A stretch of 64,000 nucleotides of DNA from Alnus glutinosa (GCF_958979055.1 NC_084894.1:6135501-6199500), one strand, 5' to 3'. Positions 47,265-59,640 are shown, counted from the first letter of the stretch. The notes: generated from the letters alone by a model not told the origin. Made by a program: numbers and translations.

Positions 47265-47876
47265 GTTTCTTTTTTCTTTTTTCTTTTTCTCAATTTTTCT
47301 TTTGTTGCTTGAAAACCGGTCGGACGGAAATGATCCTCCAACGCAGCCCCACTCTCTCTCTGAAATTTCTCCTCCGTACAGTGCCCGTCCCTCTCGGCGT
47401 CCGGCGTCCCGCTCCGGCAGATCTTCTCTCCCTCTCCGGCAGATTTCCTTTCTCTCCGGCAAATTTCCTCTCTCTCTCCGGCTCTGCATCGACCGTAGCT
47501 CAGGTAGTCCCCGTCCCTCTCGGCGGTCGGTCTCCTCTGTCGTCTGGCGTTCCCTCTCCGGCAGATTTGGCGGCAGGATCTGTCTCCGGCGACGCTAAAA
47601 AAACAGGTTCTCTCTCTCTCTCTCTGGCCGGATCTGTTGCTACAAAGAAAAAGGGGTGAAATTTTTGTCTGCTTCACACAGTGGAGGCATGAAATGGCAT
47701 GATTTGTGTTATGGCATGAGGAGGCATGATTTCTGGATGGTGTATGCATGAAATGGCACGATTTATGTTATTTTCTTTACATTTTGGTCTGGATTCCAAT
47801 TTTTTTTTTTTTTTTTTTCTTTTTTATTTGCTTGGATGTCAGGTTTTTGAGTTCTTTTTATAAGATCTGGGAGAGC
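47265..47876. other. CT-rich leader-like DNA before the SPIRAL1 fragment
   Basis: The stretch is rich in CTCTCCGGCAGAT-like repeats (47410-47610) and in poly-T. ORFs on both strands here (arginine/glutamate-rich or serine/leucine-rich) arise from the repeat. It may be captured 5' UTR of a host gene; GGCATGA words repeat at 47685-47755. Confidence 0.5.
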
Positions 47877-48104
47877 ATGGGCGAGGAGTTAGCAGCGATG
47901 GAGGACAGAGTTCATTGGGCTATCTGTTTGGGAGTGGAGAGGCTCCTAAACCAGCTGCAACTAATGCTGAAACTGCCCAAACCTGCTACTGCTTCTCCAC
48001 CAGTTCCAGTAGATGTTGCCAAGCAGGTTCCTGCTAGTATCAGCAGTACTTCTTCAAATAACTATATGCGGGCAGATGGTCAAAACACTGGGAACTTCAT
48101 CACG
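47877..48104 (+). pseudogene. SPR1: Captured first coding exon of SPIRAL1-like microtubule protein, two frameshifts
   Basis: Starts ATGGGCGAGG; one missing base near codon 3 shifts the frame. In the second frame it reads GGQSSLGYLFGSGEAPKPA, the N-terminal SPIRAL1 repeat. A second shift lies after NAETAQT. The first frame then reads SPPVPVDVAKQVPASI and NNYMRADGQNTGNFIT, and ends exactly at a GT donor (48105) where SPR1 genes have their intron. The exon with the C-terminal repeat is absent. The intact splice border shows DNA-level copying rather than a retrocopy. SPR1 proteins guide cortical microtubules and directional cell growth; this copy cannot encode one. Confidence 0.88.
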
Positions 48105-49223
48105 GTATGGCTATATTATGGTATCTTTTGCTGTTTTTCCCATGCAACTGGCGCAGGGACTTTGTATTCTAAATGTAGTCCAAAACTTTGTAAGCATTGA
48201 AAGAAAATAGAAGTTAATCTCGATAGATTCATGCCGAAGGAGAAGCAGCAGAAACCTTGATTATGTAAAAATACAAATACATATTGTGTTTCTTAACCAT
48301 GATGGTAGTAGAGAAGGTATAAGTTGAGTACCCATGATTCCCGGGACCATCTTACTATTTGTAAATGTGAGAGCATTTCATACAAAAACGTGGAAAGTAC
48401 ATTAATATCATGTATTCACAACATATATACCATCATAATGTGCTAATGACATTATATTAGTAGCTCGCAGTCCTTTCCAAATGAGTTCATTCTTCTGATG
48501 TAAATGTGTGTAAGATTCACCATTCTGCTGAAGAAGTCTAGGTGGCATTTGTCATTAAAGGCTGTTATTTATATTTTAGTAACAATAGTTATAAGGTCTG
48601 ATAGGCAATAGAGGAAAATAGTATGTTACAAAAATTGGAGTTGTGAGCGTCAATTTCTGTTCCACTTTATTTTGGGGATTTTAATATTGAAATGCTTTGC
48701 ATGTGATGTCCATATGTTTGGTTTCTTTTCTGCTTCAACCCTTATGTTTTCCGTTTTATATTTCTCAATTTTTGTTGTTATTGGTTTGAGGAGGCTGAAT
48801 GCTAGACATAGATCAATTCTGTTTGAGTTCTCAGGATATGCATTAAAAGCGTTCTATCCCATCCTCATCTCTCTCCCTCCCTTGGGCTTGTAAATGTTGT
48901 CTATCAATGTAAATTGGAAGAATGGAAAGAAACCAGATTTTGAGGTTCCAGATTTTGTTTTCTTTTACAAAGTATTGAACATCATCTATCATGGTGTTAA
49001 AAGTTTGAAAGATTAGGCAGTGCTTACCGTTTGTATGAAGTGTTTGGGGAGATTTTGGAGTTGAAAGGCATTTCATATGTGGTAACTGAAAATTATATTA
49101 ATGGTATATGTAGTTCGCAACTGAATATTATCTAATATATGTGGGTGTCAATGGTTGGTAACTGAATACTATTAATGGTAGTCAGGCTATTTTAATGCAA
49201 TCGACTCCTTGCATTATTGACAG

Positions 49224-49739
<516 letters not shown>

Positions 49740-50527
49740 TTGCGATTCACGTTTGCAGTGAGAGAACCTGGCGAGATGCAAGACTAGGTACCAGAAGACG
49801 TCTTTCTTATTGCCTACCATTCTCATCAAATACTTGATATATTTGAATTTCAGCTAATGTATACAGCTTGTTTTATTACTAATATTCTCTGGTGAATACG
49901 TGGTGCTATTGATCATTTGGCACATAGTAAAAATCAATTAATCATTTGCCACACTGTCCAATCCATTATGCACCTATGTTCTCTCCATGTTGAGGGATAT
50001 AAGTGGTGCTATTGGTTATTTGACACTTTTTTTTTTCCCTAAGCAAACAGAAGGGGAAAAGGGAGAGACCATTTTGCACATTGTAACATGAACGACAATA
50101 GCTTGAAGCAGAGTTTACTACCTTAAGGTTTTGCTAGATGTTAAACCATTCTATTTAGGGTTAGTGCAGTCATGTAAAATAGGACAAAGTGTAATCTCCT
50201 ACCTCTTAAGCAATAAAATAACATGAGATAGTATTACACTAGATATAACTGAAAAACATTTGATAATAATATTGATATCAACAAATTTTTGGTATCCTAT
50301 TAGTTTTGACATGTACCCAATAAAGAACTGCTTTCAAATGTTAATGAAACTCCAAATCATGGAGGAGAATTTAACATTACAACATGTACCCCAATAGTAA
50401 CATTATGCTATCTTAGCTCAATCATAAGTTATGTGAAGATAAAAATTACTAAAAACAGCAAAGCCTTCTAAGCAACTTGGGAAAAAATTCTGCCTTCAAT
50501 TCATACACCAGATCTCAAAAAATGTAT

Positions 50528-50610
50528 ATATCAAAATGCCCGTCAAATTGTATATCAAAATACTTATATCAAAATGCCCATCAAAATGTGCGTCAAATAT
50601 ACATCAATAT
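50528..50610. repeat. Short tandem repeats of ATATCAAAATGCCC
   Basis: Four or five imperfect copies of TATATCAAAATRCC and CGTCAAAT occur. They lie just beyond the 3' end of the SDG40 fragment. Confidence 0.7.
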
Positions 50611-50629
50611 ACACCCATCTTCAATGACA

Positions 50630-51124
50630 CTAACTCATCAATATACCATCTACATTTAGCAAATTATTGGCATCTAAGAATGCCCAAATCTCCCTAGAAG
50701 CCGACAACACCTTCCCGAGCTCCAAAATGGTATGGAGATCTTGGACTTCGTCAAAGGAACTTAGAAGCAAACTGTCTTCTTCAATTGATGTTGGCAAATT
50801 CTTCAAAATGGCATTGCATTTCTTTGATATCCATTTCATAACATGAATCTCATTATCTCTTGAGAGTTGAGAACCTGAATAAGCAAGGCGTCCTACAGAT
50901 CTCCGCTTATTTGATGGAGTTGCCCATAATCGCAGAGCCGGCAATAGGGAAAAGGATGGCCTTCCATTTTGATGAATATACAACGACTCCTTTGGCCATG
51001 AACTGGAGGAATAAATTTCAGGTTCCAAGGGAATAAAAACTTTGTCGTTTGAATTTTCGTTTAGTAGAAACCCGTAGTGTTCAAGAAGCTCCAGATTTGT
51101 GTATGTCCCATAGCATAAAAGCAC
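50630..51124 (-). pseudogene. SDG40: Captured exon of SDG40 (SET-domain methyltransferase), 3' part lost
   Basis: A minus-strand exon starts right after a CTGCAG acceptor at 51125-51130 with VLLCYGTYTNLELLEHYGF, the end of the SET domain and start of the substrate-binding part. It continues through SLYIHQNGRPSF and ALRLWATPSNKRRSVG with no lesion to EIWAFLDANNLL, then stops (VDGILMS). Family members continue with another 60 or so residues (a WKLAVQWRLR-type segment), absent here, and no upstream SET exons were found. It is opposite in orientation to the SPIRAL1 and eL8 pieces. An intact gene copy elsewhere is expected. Confidence 0.8.
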
Positions 51125-52903
51125 CTGCAGAGAATAATAACTTGGGTACGTTGGTCGTTTCCCAGTTTCATTTTCAAACTAAGAAACTGGCTGCAAGGGA
51201 ATAACAATATTTACATTAGTTGTAAGATCACCATATAAAACATCTATTACAAACTAAAGTTTCTATCATTTCTCATTCTTTAGAGGGTCGAATGGGCTCT
51301 TATTTTTGCCCTAATGTTGATTAATGGGCTGTAATTTATTAAAATATATTTCATACATGGAAACACATCTCTTGATCTTTATCTTGCTATATTTTTGGGA
51401 CTCATAAAATTCAAACATTCTTAACTCAAATCTTAGTTGTGTTATTGTCTGACCTTGAAGTATCCTAACTTAAAAGGAACAAACTTTAGTCAGAGGCGGA
51501 GCCAGGAATTTATCCTAATAATAAAATAATTTATCTTTGCCCATGATGTAATCTAAGATTTTTCGGAAACCTAAAAATTTATTTATCTATTAGTTTTAAG
51601 TGTTTTTACACTAAAAAAACTCATGACTTATGACACATATTCCAATGATATTATAATTAAATTATTACAATATAATTTTCACTATTAATCTAACCAACTT
51701 TTAAAAAATAGCTTAATAAAAGCACATAAACAATAACAAATAACGTACTTGAAAGTGGCAAAAATCTATTGAACTTTATTGATACTAACAAAATCCTAAA
51801 GTATGAAGAAAACTTTCTCCAAAGATGCTAATGTTGTTCTTGTTTGAATAAGAAAACAATCATAATAAAAAATAATAGTCAATAAATTTATTTCTAATCA
51901 CATAAATGTAAAATAAATAATCCAAAACATTGTTAGCATAAAAAAATTTCTAAATTCATGACACAACACAAGTAGTCAACATTAAGATTATTCAAATAAT
52001 CACTAAATCTCTACATCTACAACACACAGACAAGACTACACATAAAAAAATAAAATAAAAAATCCACATCTGTAATTAAACATAAATAATTACCCATTAA
52101 ACAAAATTACACACATTTACATATTTGTAAATTGTAATCTCACAAAAAGAAAAGAAAAAAAATAATTAATTGATGTATGATGAGTGGGGTATGGCAGTAT
52201 GAGTAATGGTGTTAAACAAAAAGATAAGTTTTAATATTTTATATATTTGACACAATGAGACACATCTTACAAATTGACAAGTGAACAAGACAAAATATGA
52301 CTTATATATTCAATATTCAACCACTCTTAATGAGTCTGACTGCCGATGATACATGACAAATGAAAAATATAACTTTTTAACATTAATCAATCAAGAGTTT
52401 GCACAGGCATCGGCAGCACAACAGTACGCCAATACAACACCTTTTTCAAAAAAAAAAAAAAAAAAAAAAAAAAACTACACGACTCTCTATGACTGTATCA
52501 TCATGACTCCGTACTTTTTCTGTACTTCCATCTCCATCAGATTATCTCCATAAACTCAAAGACTTAACTCACCGGTCGGCAGTCAGGCAATCACCATAGT
52601 TAGCCCAGGCTCAGCGATACAAACAGGCAAAGAAGAAGAGCGGAGCTGCTGAACAACCAATTTCTTGAGCAATTTTCTTCAATTTTCAGCATAACGGTAG
52701 CAGCAAAGGCTCACAGAAATAAGATTATGAAAAGGTTTAGGTTTGTTTCATAACTTTCATTGGTTGCTTCAGTCTTCACTTTTCAGATTGGTGTAAAAAT
52801 TAGAATATTATACGGTTGTAGCTAGGTAAAAAAATTTGGTTAGATACTTGGATAACTTGTGTTTGATTTATGAGAGATCAGCCCAAATACTTAATTTTTT
52901 AAA

Positions 52904-53880
52904 GAGAAAAGTATACATAACCCCCTCAAACTACCACATCATTGTCAATGTATCCCTCCAACTATCAATTATGTCAATCTCCTCCCTTAAACTATCAGAA
53001 AATGTCAATGTCCCCCTAATAACAAAAATGCCCTTCATAAAATTATTAAAATAAAATAAAAACTAAAAAAAAAAATTATTAAAAACATATAAAATAACAA
53101 AAATTTATTCCAAAAAAAAATTAAAACTGTTTTTGACCTTTTTTTTTAAAAAAAAATAATAATAATAATTTTCAGGTTTTTTTTCGTTTTTTTTTTCTTT
53201 TAAAAAAAATTGTTCTTTTTTTTAAAAAAATTTAATAAAAACAGGTTTTTTTTTCATTTTTTTTTTTTAGAAATAAATAAATTTCAGTTATTTTTTGTTT
53301 TTTCGTTTTTTTTTTCCTTAAAAAATTTTCGTTTTTTAATTTAATAAAAACTGGTTTTTCTTTTTATTTATTTTTTAAATAAATAAATTTCAGTTATTTT
53401 TTGTTTTTTCGTTTTTTTTTCTTTAAAAAAAATTCTTCTTTTTTGTTTTTTAATTTAATAAAAACTGGTTTTTCTTTTTTCTTTTTTTCATTTGTTTTTT
53501 TTTAAAAAAATAAATAAAATAAATTTCAGTTATTTTTTGTTTGCTTTTTTTAAAAAAAAAAATTAAATAAATTTGTTCTTTTTTTTTAAAAAAAAAAATC
53601 GTTTTTTATTTAATTTTTTTAAAATATTTCTTTTTTAGTTTTTTTATTTCTTTTTTATTATTTTTTAAGTTTTTTAGTTTTAGTTTTAATTTTTTGAATT
53701 TATGAGGACATTTTTGTCTTATTCAAAAAAAAAATTAGGGTCATTTTTGTCTTTTTGTTGGTCTTAGGGGGGACATTGACATTTTTTGATAGTTTAAGAG
53801 GGGGACATTGACACAATTGGTAATTTAGGGGTACATTGACAATTGAGTGGTAGTTTGAGGGGATTATGTGTATTTTTTCC
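52904..53880. mobile_element. MULE-type MITE, 977 bp, nested in the hAT element
   Basis: Inverted ends of about 130 bp start GAGAAAAGTATACATAACCC and, from the right, GGAAAAAATACACATAATCC, both continuing with CCTCAAACTACCAC and AATGTCAATGTCCCCCTAA. The flanks TTTTTTAAA (52895-52903 and 53881-53889) are an exact 9-bp match. The middle (53030-53700) is a homopolymer-rich array of T and A runs. Confidence 0.85.
53150..53640. repeat. T/A-run tandem array
   Basis: Repeats of a unit like AATAAAAACTGGTTTTTC, then a T run, then AAATAAATTTCAG, four to five copies with variable homopolymers. It lies within the nested MITE. Confidence 0.75.
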
Positions 53881-54839
53881 TTTTTTAAAAGGTTATACCG
53901 ATTGATTGAGCTTAAATTTGTAGGGGCGAGAGTGCTAATGGACCTAAATTAGACGTATAAATTCTTTTTAAAAAAATAACATGCAGGGGCCGGCGCCCCT
54001 GCTCGCCCTCCCTTGCATCCGCCCCTGACTTTAGTCAACAGTAGCTGTTGGCAGCTAAAATATTAAAGACACCAACCCTCCAAATGTATCGGGCTCTTTG
54101 GGGAAGACGTCAATTCCATTTGGCCAAATGCCCATCTAAAAACAAATTCAAACTCATTAAATAATATTACACGTAATTTACGTAAAAGAAAGATTAATTT
54201 GTGTTCCTAAAAAGTGTATACATTTTGGAAGGGAAGTTAGGAAGGTGGAGCCCAAAGATCAATAAGGTGACACAACAGATCATATACACCCTTTCTAGAG
54301 ATTAATGACCAAAATTACTTTCAATCCCTTGCAAATAGCATTTTTCAAATTCTACAAAATTTCTCTTTCACTGCATCACACAATTCACTCTGAGGTTTAA
54401 ATCATATCTACAATAAATAAGAGTGAATTGTGAACAATCATGTTTTTACTTTAAAGTTAACATTCAATACCTTTAAAGATAAAGGAAAATGTTGACATGA
54501 ATGCACACATAAAAGGATAATGCAATGCACATCATTTTAGCGGCTAACAAGTTCCAAAAAAATAAAACAGGTCCAAGCATGTTGAAACAGAAACACGCAT
54601 TTCATCATCAATAAAACAAAATTTATCCAACCATGGAAGCACAGAAAAGTGATACATAATCATTGAATCTTTCTTTTCATTACGAATAACACATTTTGCC
54701 TGCTCTCTCCCTGTGTCACTAGCATTCCTGTCCAGAGCAAAGAGAAGGCAAAAGAAAAAGAGTTAATAATATAATCCCAATGAGTTGGAATTCAAATATT
54801 AAAGCTGAACAATAATAAAATATATAATATCCGAGTAAA

Positions 54840-55113
54840 GAAGAAGAATAATAAATAAAAATGAGGTTGGTGTTCATTAAATAAAATTATCACAAAATTC
54901 GTTAGATATAAAATTTATTTAATTAACATGTTTATTAGTTGACTAAATTGCTTGCTTGCAAGTTGGGACTTGGGAGGATAATTGTGATGACCTTATTATT
55001 AAATTAAGGCCGAGCTTAATTGATCCCCAGCTTCTGCGTGTTACGATACTCCGGCTCAGGCCGGTGAGACAAAAGGTCGGTCGGGTTATTATGTGAAAAA
55101 GATTGGATATATA
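54840..55113. repeat. Boundary direct repeat R1 of the F-box tandem duplication
   Basis: It matches 57846-58262 in direct orientation: AATGAGGTTGGTGTTCATT, AAATTCGTTAGATATAAAA, GATGACCTTATTATTAAATT, then CGATACTCCGGCTCAGGCC and GATTGGATATATA. R2 has about 140 extra bp in the middle (58019-58158). The two repeats lie about 3.0 kb apart around F-box copy 2. Confidence 0.92.
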
Positions 55114-55208
55114 TAATATAAATTAATATTTTAATTAAGCGCCGCATGAGCATCTTATTATCAAGAAATTTTGAACGTTAGACTTAAGCTAAGGCCTTCA
55201 ATTGTTTT

Positions 55209-55314
55209 CAAGAGGTAGCTTAATCGGCTAAGAATCACGCTTCATGAAGCGAAAGTCACTAGCTCAAATATCCTTCTCTTCCCTCTTGTGTGGACGTATA
55301 AAAAAAAAAAAAAC
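55209..55314 (+). mobile_element. tRNA-derived SINE, copy B
   Basis: AGGTAGCTTAATCGGC (box A region), AGTCACTAGCTCAAATA (degenerate box B), CCCTCTTGTGTGGACGTAT and a poly-A tail of about 14. It is related to copies at 42321 and 57731. Confidence 0.8.
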
Positions 55315-55412
55315 ATTTAATTTTAGTAATTAAAGCCTCAAAAATCAGACTTTTGAGACTTCATATCTTCCTCACACTTATTTTTTTCATTCTATTTTGT
55401 CTTTGAATGTTA

Positions 55413-55706
55413 GGGTCTGTTTGGGTTTGCGATTTCAGAAAGTGCGATTTAAAATAAGATTTTAAAATGTGCGATTTGAAAAAAGTGATTTTTAAAAATG
55501 CAGTTAAGCGTTTGGTAAAATCGCAGTTTAACCTTTAAAATTATGCGTTTTCAAAAAAGCACCATCTTACCTGTGATTTGAAAAAACAGATTTTCAGCAT
55601 TTTCAAATCGCAATTTTTAAAAACGCAGTTCCCAAACGATTTATGTTCTTCGATTTGGTTTACAATCGCACTTATTGTCTACGAAATTGCAATCCCAAAC
55701 ACATCC
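55413..55706. mobile_element. Tourist-like (PIF/Harbinger) MITE
   Basis: Ends GGGTCTGTTTGGGTTTGCG and, from the right, GGATGTGTTTGGGATTGC are inverted. TTA lies at both sides (55410-55412 and 55707-55709). The paralogous site in copy 1 (about 33535) lacks it and keeps a single target. The interior repeats GCGATTT and AAATCGCA motifs. Confidence 0.92.
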
Positions 55707-56456
55707 TTAGACTTAACTTAAGGCCTTCAATTTTAGTAATAAAGGCATTCATAACTTTTGGGACTTTTTATATCTTCTTAGCATTTTTTTAATTTTAATT
55801 CATTTCTTAAATTTATTTTTACCATAATTTGGTGCCTTATTAAAGTGTATTAATGGTAATTAAGGCCTTTTTTTTTTAAGAAATGATTTTTTTAAAAAAA
55901 AAAAAAAAATTGAGGTCTTTAGGTGGCCGCCTAATCTACATAAGGCTCTATTCTGCGCTGATTACACAGTACTATTTTGATTAATATTTTTTAGTTGGAA
56001 GGCATAGGAAGTGTAATTTTTTTTAACTTAGCCCAGCTATTTTAAACCCTCTAATGTTGGCCTTTTTTTTTTTTTTTTCTTTTTTTTATTTTGGCAGTAC
56101 TTTGAATGTGATTCGACACAGTAAAGGAGCGTGCAACTAACCAAAAAGAAAAGGCAAAAAAAAAAATTATGGCATATTGTAGGAAACTCAAATCCCTTTT
56201 ACAATAAAATCCATAATGAAATTAATACTCAAATTAAATAAACCAGTAAAATGGTTTATTAAAAATGAGATACAATGGTGAGAAAATCTTCCAATTGCAT
56301 TGCACTTTTTATTTCTTTTTCCTGATCCAATCATAAATTGTGAATAAATTTAATCATATAATGAAGGCTTTCCCTTTTTCTTTTCTCTTTCTTCGTCTGC
56401 TGTGTGCTACTGATATTCAACTGTATAGTAACTGTAGGACTAACGGTTTCCCTTCC

Positions 56457-57494
56457 CTATCTGAACAAAACATAGGACCAGAAGGCCACGAAAATGGCAA
56501 CCCCAGTGAAAATGAAAAGCATGTCCAAACCCCTCTCTCTCTTCTCCTTTCTCTTCCTTGTCTCCCTCTTCATCTCTAAAAACTCTTCGAACCTCTCTTT
56601 CCCTTCACCTGTCCTCTCCTTCTTTCTCCTTCCGCTTTCCATGGCGGCCTGCAAAATTACCAAACTGTCCCTCCCGTTCATATGCTTCCCCTCCATGTCC
56701 TCCACCTGCAAGCTCACCTCCCTCACGTGCACCTCCCCTCCCACCTTCCCCCCGCACGTGACCACCACCCCGCACTGTACCAACTCCGACGACGACGACG
56801 TTTCGCCAGCCATGATCGTCGCGAACCGGACCTGTATCTCCCCGGTCAACCAGTGCCGTTGCACCGACACGGGTCTCCGGCTGGACACGTTTGCCGCGCA
56901 ATTTCGGGACGGGCCGATGACGATCCAGGTCAGGGTCAAGTTCTCCTCGAGGCTCTTGAGCCACGCTTCGCCCTCTCCGACGTGTCGTATCGGCGTTCGA
57001 ACGGACTCTTTCTCGTCAAGTAGGTCGACCCGGAAAGGCGAGCAGAGGAACCAGGCAGTCTCGGTTTCGGACTCTTGGACTTTGGAGAAGATAAGCTCGT
57101 GCTTGTAGTGAATATCGACTGCGGAAATTAACTCCGACGGGAGAGATGGACGGTGGGGCCGATTCTTCGGCGCCGGAGAGCGGTGATCGAGGGCTGGAAA
57201 TGAATCCGAGAAAAAGGAGCGGTGTCCGGATGGGAACGAGGAGATGACGTGGCGGATACGGGGGTGGTCAATGGAGGGCCAGGTGGCGGCGCAGATGTCC
57301 CGCCAGAGTTTTTCTTCGGTGGAGAGGGCGTGCATGTGGGACGATGCGCACGCCGCGGAGGCGAGAGTGGGGCCATCAAGTCGGGTGAGGATGTGGGTCT
57401 GGATGATGTCGGGATGGACGGCCGAGATCGCCGTGCCACCACCTTGATCGGCGGTTGTGAGAGGTGTGGTGGTTGAAGTTGAACAAGAAGCCAT
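56457..57494 (-). CDS. F-box protein, copy 2, with C-terminal membrane anchor (At2g27310/At2g36090 type)
   Basis: An intronless 345-codon ORF starting MASCSTSTTTPL. The F-box is at about residues 26-75, with DIIQTHILTRLDGPTLA and EKLWRDICAATWPSID. The middle domain has LISAVDIHYKHELIFSK, then FLCSPFRVDLLD, and WIVIGPSRNCAANVSS, as in the plant At2g27310-type F-box family. A basic, charged stretch (KRETRKRKEKRERG) precedes a C-terminal hydrophobic span (MLFIFTGVAIFVAFWSYVLF) and a single Arg, the form of a tail-anchored protein. It should act as an SCF substrate adaptor tied to a membrane; the target is unknown. This is the undisturbed member of the tandem pair. Confidence 0.92.
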   Translation of the reverse strand: MASCSTSTTTPLTTADQGGGTAISAVHPDIIQTHILTRLDGPTLASAACASSHMHALSTEEKLWRDICAATWPSIDHPRIRHVISSFPSGHRSFFSDSFPALDHRSPAPKNRPHRPSLPSELISAVDIHYKHELIFSKVQESETETAWFLCSPFRVDLLDEKESVRTPIRHVGEGEAWLKSLEENLTLTWIVIGPSRNCAANVSSRRPVSVQRHWLTGEIQVRFATIMAGETSSSSELVQCGVVVTCGGKVGGEVHVREVSLQVEDMEGKHMNGRDSLVILQAAMESGRRKKERTGEGKERFEEFLEMKRETRKRKEKRERGLDMLFIFTGVAIFVAFWSYVLFR

Positions 57495-57555
57495 AGGTGA
57501 TAGCTCTATTTCCAGAAATGCTTGTTTTGGTTCTTTGATTAGAGCTAACGGAGGG

Positions 57556-57562
57556 TTTTATA
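57556..57562 (-). promoter_or_regulatory. TATA box of F-box copy 2
   Basis: TATAAAA on the minus strand within CTCTATAAAACCC, about 62 bp upstream of the start codon, conserved with copy 1. Homology between the two promoters extends about 180 bp upstream of the start codon. Confidence 0.6.
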
Positions 57563-57730
57563 GAGAGAGTCAAAGAGAAATGGTGTATTGGTTGGCGTGT
57601 GGACTGTAGAGGGAGACAGTCAAACTACGTTCCCGTCAACAATGGCTTCTATTTTAGGAAATATCCACTTAAATTCTTATGGTGCATTTATGATTGCAAT
57701 TTTTATTTTAGGAAATATTTATTTTAATTT

Positions 57731-57828
57731 TTTTTTATATGTCCACACAAGAAGAAAGAGGAATTTGAACTAGTGACCTTCGCTTCACGAGACGTGATTC
57801 TCAGCCGATTGAATTATCTCTTGGAGAC
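57731..57828 (-). mobile_element. tRNA-derived SINE, copy C
   Basis: On the minus strand it has AATTCAATCGGCTGAGAATC (box A region), ACTAGTTCAAATTC (box B), CTTCTTGTGTGGACATAT and an A-rich tail. It lies between the F-box copy 2 promoter and repeat R2. Confidence 0.8.
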
Positions 57829-57845
57829 AAAATATCTGATCAAGA

Positions 57846-58246
57846 AAAGAAGAAGTAAAATAAATAATAATAAAATGAGGTTGGTGTTAATTAAATAAAA
57901 TTATCACAAAATTCGTTAGATATAAAATTTATTTAATTAACATCTTTGTTAGTTGACTAAATTGCTTGCAAGTTTGGGACTTAGGAGGATAATTGTGATG
58001 ACCTTATTATTAAATTAAGGCTTTAGTAACGTCTTCTTTGGCTGTATTAATAGGCCTCAATTTTAGTGACTGTCATTTTATTTATTTATTTTTATTTTTA
58101 GGTTAAATATTGGTGGTCTGCTATATTAACGTTTTCAACGTGGAATTTTCGACGGGGGCATTTGATCCTCAGCTTCTGTGGGTTACGATACTCCGGCTCA
58201 GGCCGGTGAGACAAAAGGTCGGTTGGGTTATTATGTGAAAAAGATT

Positions 58247-58262
<16 letters not shown>
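57846..58262. repeat. Boundary direct repeat R2 of the F-box tandem duplication
   Basis: See R1 at 54840-55113 for the shared words. R2 is the longer version and carries 58019-58158, which R1 lacks: either an insertion in R2 or a deletion in R1. Confidence 0.92.

Positions 58263-58278
<16 letters not shown>
58249..58278. repeat. (AT)n microsatellite
   Basis: About 15 AT units at the edge of R2. R1 has only a short version, so it expanded after the duplication. Confidence 0.9.
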
Positions 58279-58282
<4 letters not shown>

Positions 58283-58734
58283 TAATTATCATAAAGTGAC
58301 ATTAATTAGGGTTTGGCGGAGATATGGGCCAAGGATTTGGTATAGAAGCATAGAAGCAACGAAAGATATGATGATGTCTACTAATGCTTGGCCACAAAGT
58401 CTCGAGACCACACGCAAAAGGACAGATTTTTCATGTGACAAGATGGCCGTATTGCATCACATTTTGTTTGAAAAAATGACATTATTGATACCGTCATCAT
58501 CATATTACGATCTTCTACCATTATTTATTTGGTAGACTATTTTTGAGACTCCTTAGGTTAAATAAAAATTTGATTACTCAATTACTCATTTGGTCAGGTG
58601 AGTGATATAAGTAGTTTCTCATAATTACAAGTTCAAATTCTTTTAAATTCAAACAAATAATTATAGAGGATCCGATCCCATCAACATTGGCTATTATGAC
58701 GATAATGATCGGCAAATATTAATTATTATTATTA

Positions 58735-59640
58735 TTTTGTAAATATAATATTCATTCATCAAAGGAACAAGGTTACAATGAAAGATCAAGAAGGGTAGGC
58801 TCTCAATAATAAACCCAAATTAAAAAAACAACGCCACAAGTGTTTTTTACTCCAAATAAATCAAAAAAAATTTGATCCTCTTTACTTTGAATAAAGTCAA
58901 AGGATTATGATGCATAAAGTGGATAAAGTACCAAAACAGTGAAAGGCAGGGGCATGACCTTCGAAAGTGCCTTTCCACCTGCCAAGAACAATAACCCCTT
59001 TGCGAGAGTCGAGGCGCGGGCACTACTAAGGAAATGGAAACAACAATCCCCTTGCAGGGGTCGAAGAGGGGAGGGCACTGCTAAGAACATAACAAAAACT
59101 CTAGAATAAAAGGTCTCCCACACAAAATAAAACAACGAGATTCTAGACACAATAAGAAAAACAGGAAAAAAAAATTACAACAGAAATACAAATAAAAACC
59201 TAAACTGGGCGAGCAAGCCACGCGCTGGTGCATGTAGACCAGAAAGAGCCACAGAGGAGAACGACAAGGAGCAGGGCGACCGATGGGGGTACAGGTGGGG
59301 CGCATTGGAGAGCAGCAAGGGACATCTAGCTTGGGTGTACAAGCTACGTGCCGACACATGGGAGCCCGAAGAAGACGAGGAGAACAGCAGCGAGGGGCGA
59401 AGAGGCCGGAGGAAAAAGGTTGCAAGGCGAGTCTGGTGACAAGATTGGCGTGGAGAAGCAAATCTTGTTTTTAGAAAACTAGATCTGAAAAACCCAGCAA
59501 ATCCAAGGAAGAAGGCAACAGTGAGCAGGGAGGGGGTGGAGGAGAGGTTGGGTCTGACGGAAAGAAAGAGGAGGGCGGAGGGAAAACCCAAGGGAACCAC
59601 TTGAGAAGGAGACGGCGCTGTGTTGAGGCCCGGGAAGAAA
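58735..59640 (-). mobile_element. LINE 3' region (5'-truncated), minus strand
   Basis: The composition and order match the LINE piece at 35225-36204: GC-rich, no domain, then a tail read as ATTCATCAAAGGAACAAGG at the left edge. It is inferred to be the 3' UTR of an L1-type element. A target duplication was not found. Confidence 0.5.

Larger units (their letters stand above)
51491..54027. mobile_element. Non-autonomous hAT element, 2.5 kb
   Basis: Left end CAGAGGCGGAGCCAGG, right end CCTTGCATCCGCCCCTG (reverse complement CAGGGGCGGATGCAAGG). Perfect 8-bp copies ACTTTAGT lie at 51483-51490 and 54028-54035. No transposase ORF is left; the interior is AT-rich and carries a nested MULE-type MITE. 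Confidence 0.9.
55170..57675. repeat. Segmental duplication, copy 2 (compact F-box locus)
   Basis: The whole stretch corresponds, in order, to pieces of 33263-36630 and 42511-43632. Its own additions are small: a SINE (55209-55314) and a Tourist-like MITE (55413-55706). It therefore shows what copy 1 looked like before disruption. Confidence 0.88.

Noticed and set aside
47222..47749. 174-codon minus-strand ORF rich in Arg and Glu
   Set aside because: It is the complement of CTCTCCGGC-type repeats, and its 3' end runs through the 47-bp tandem array.
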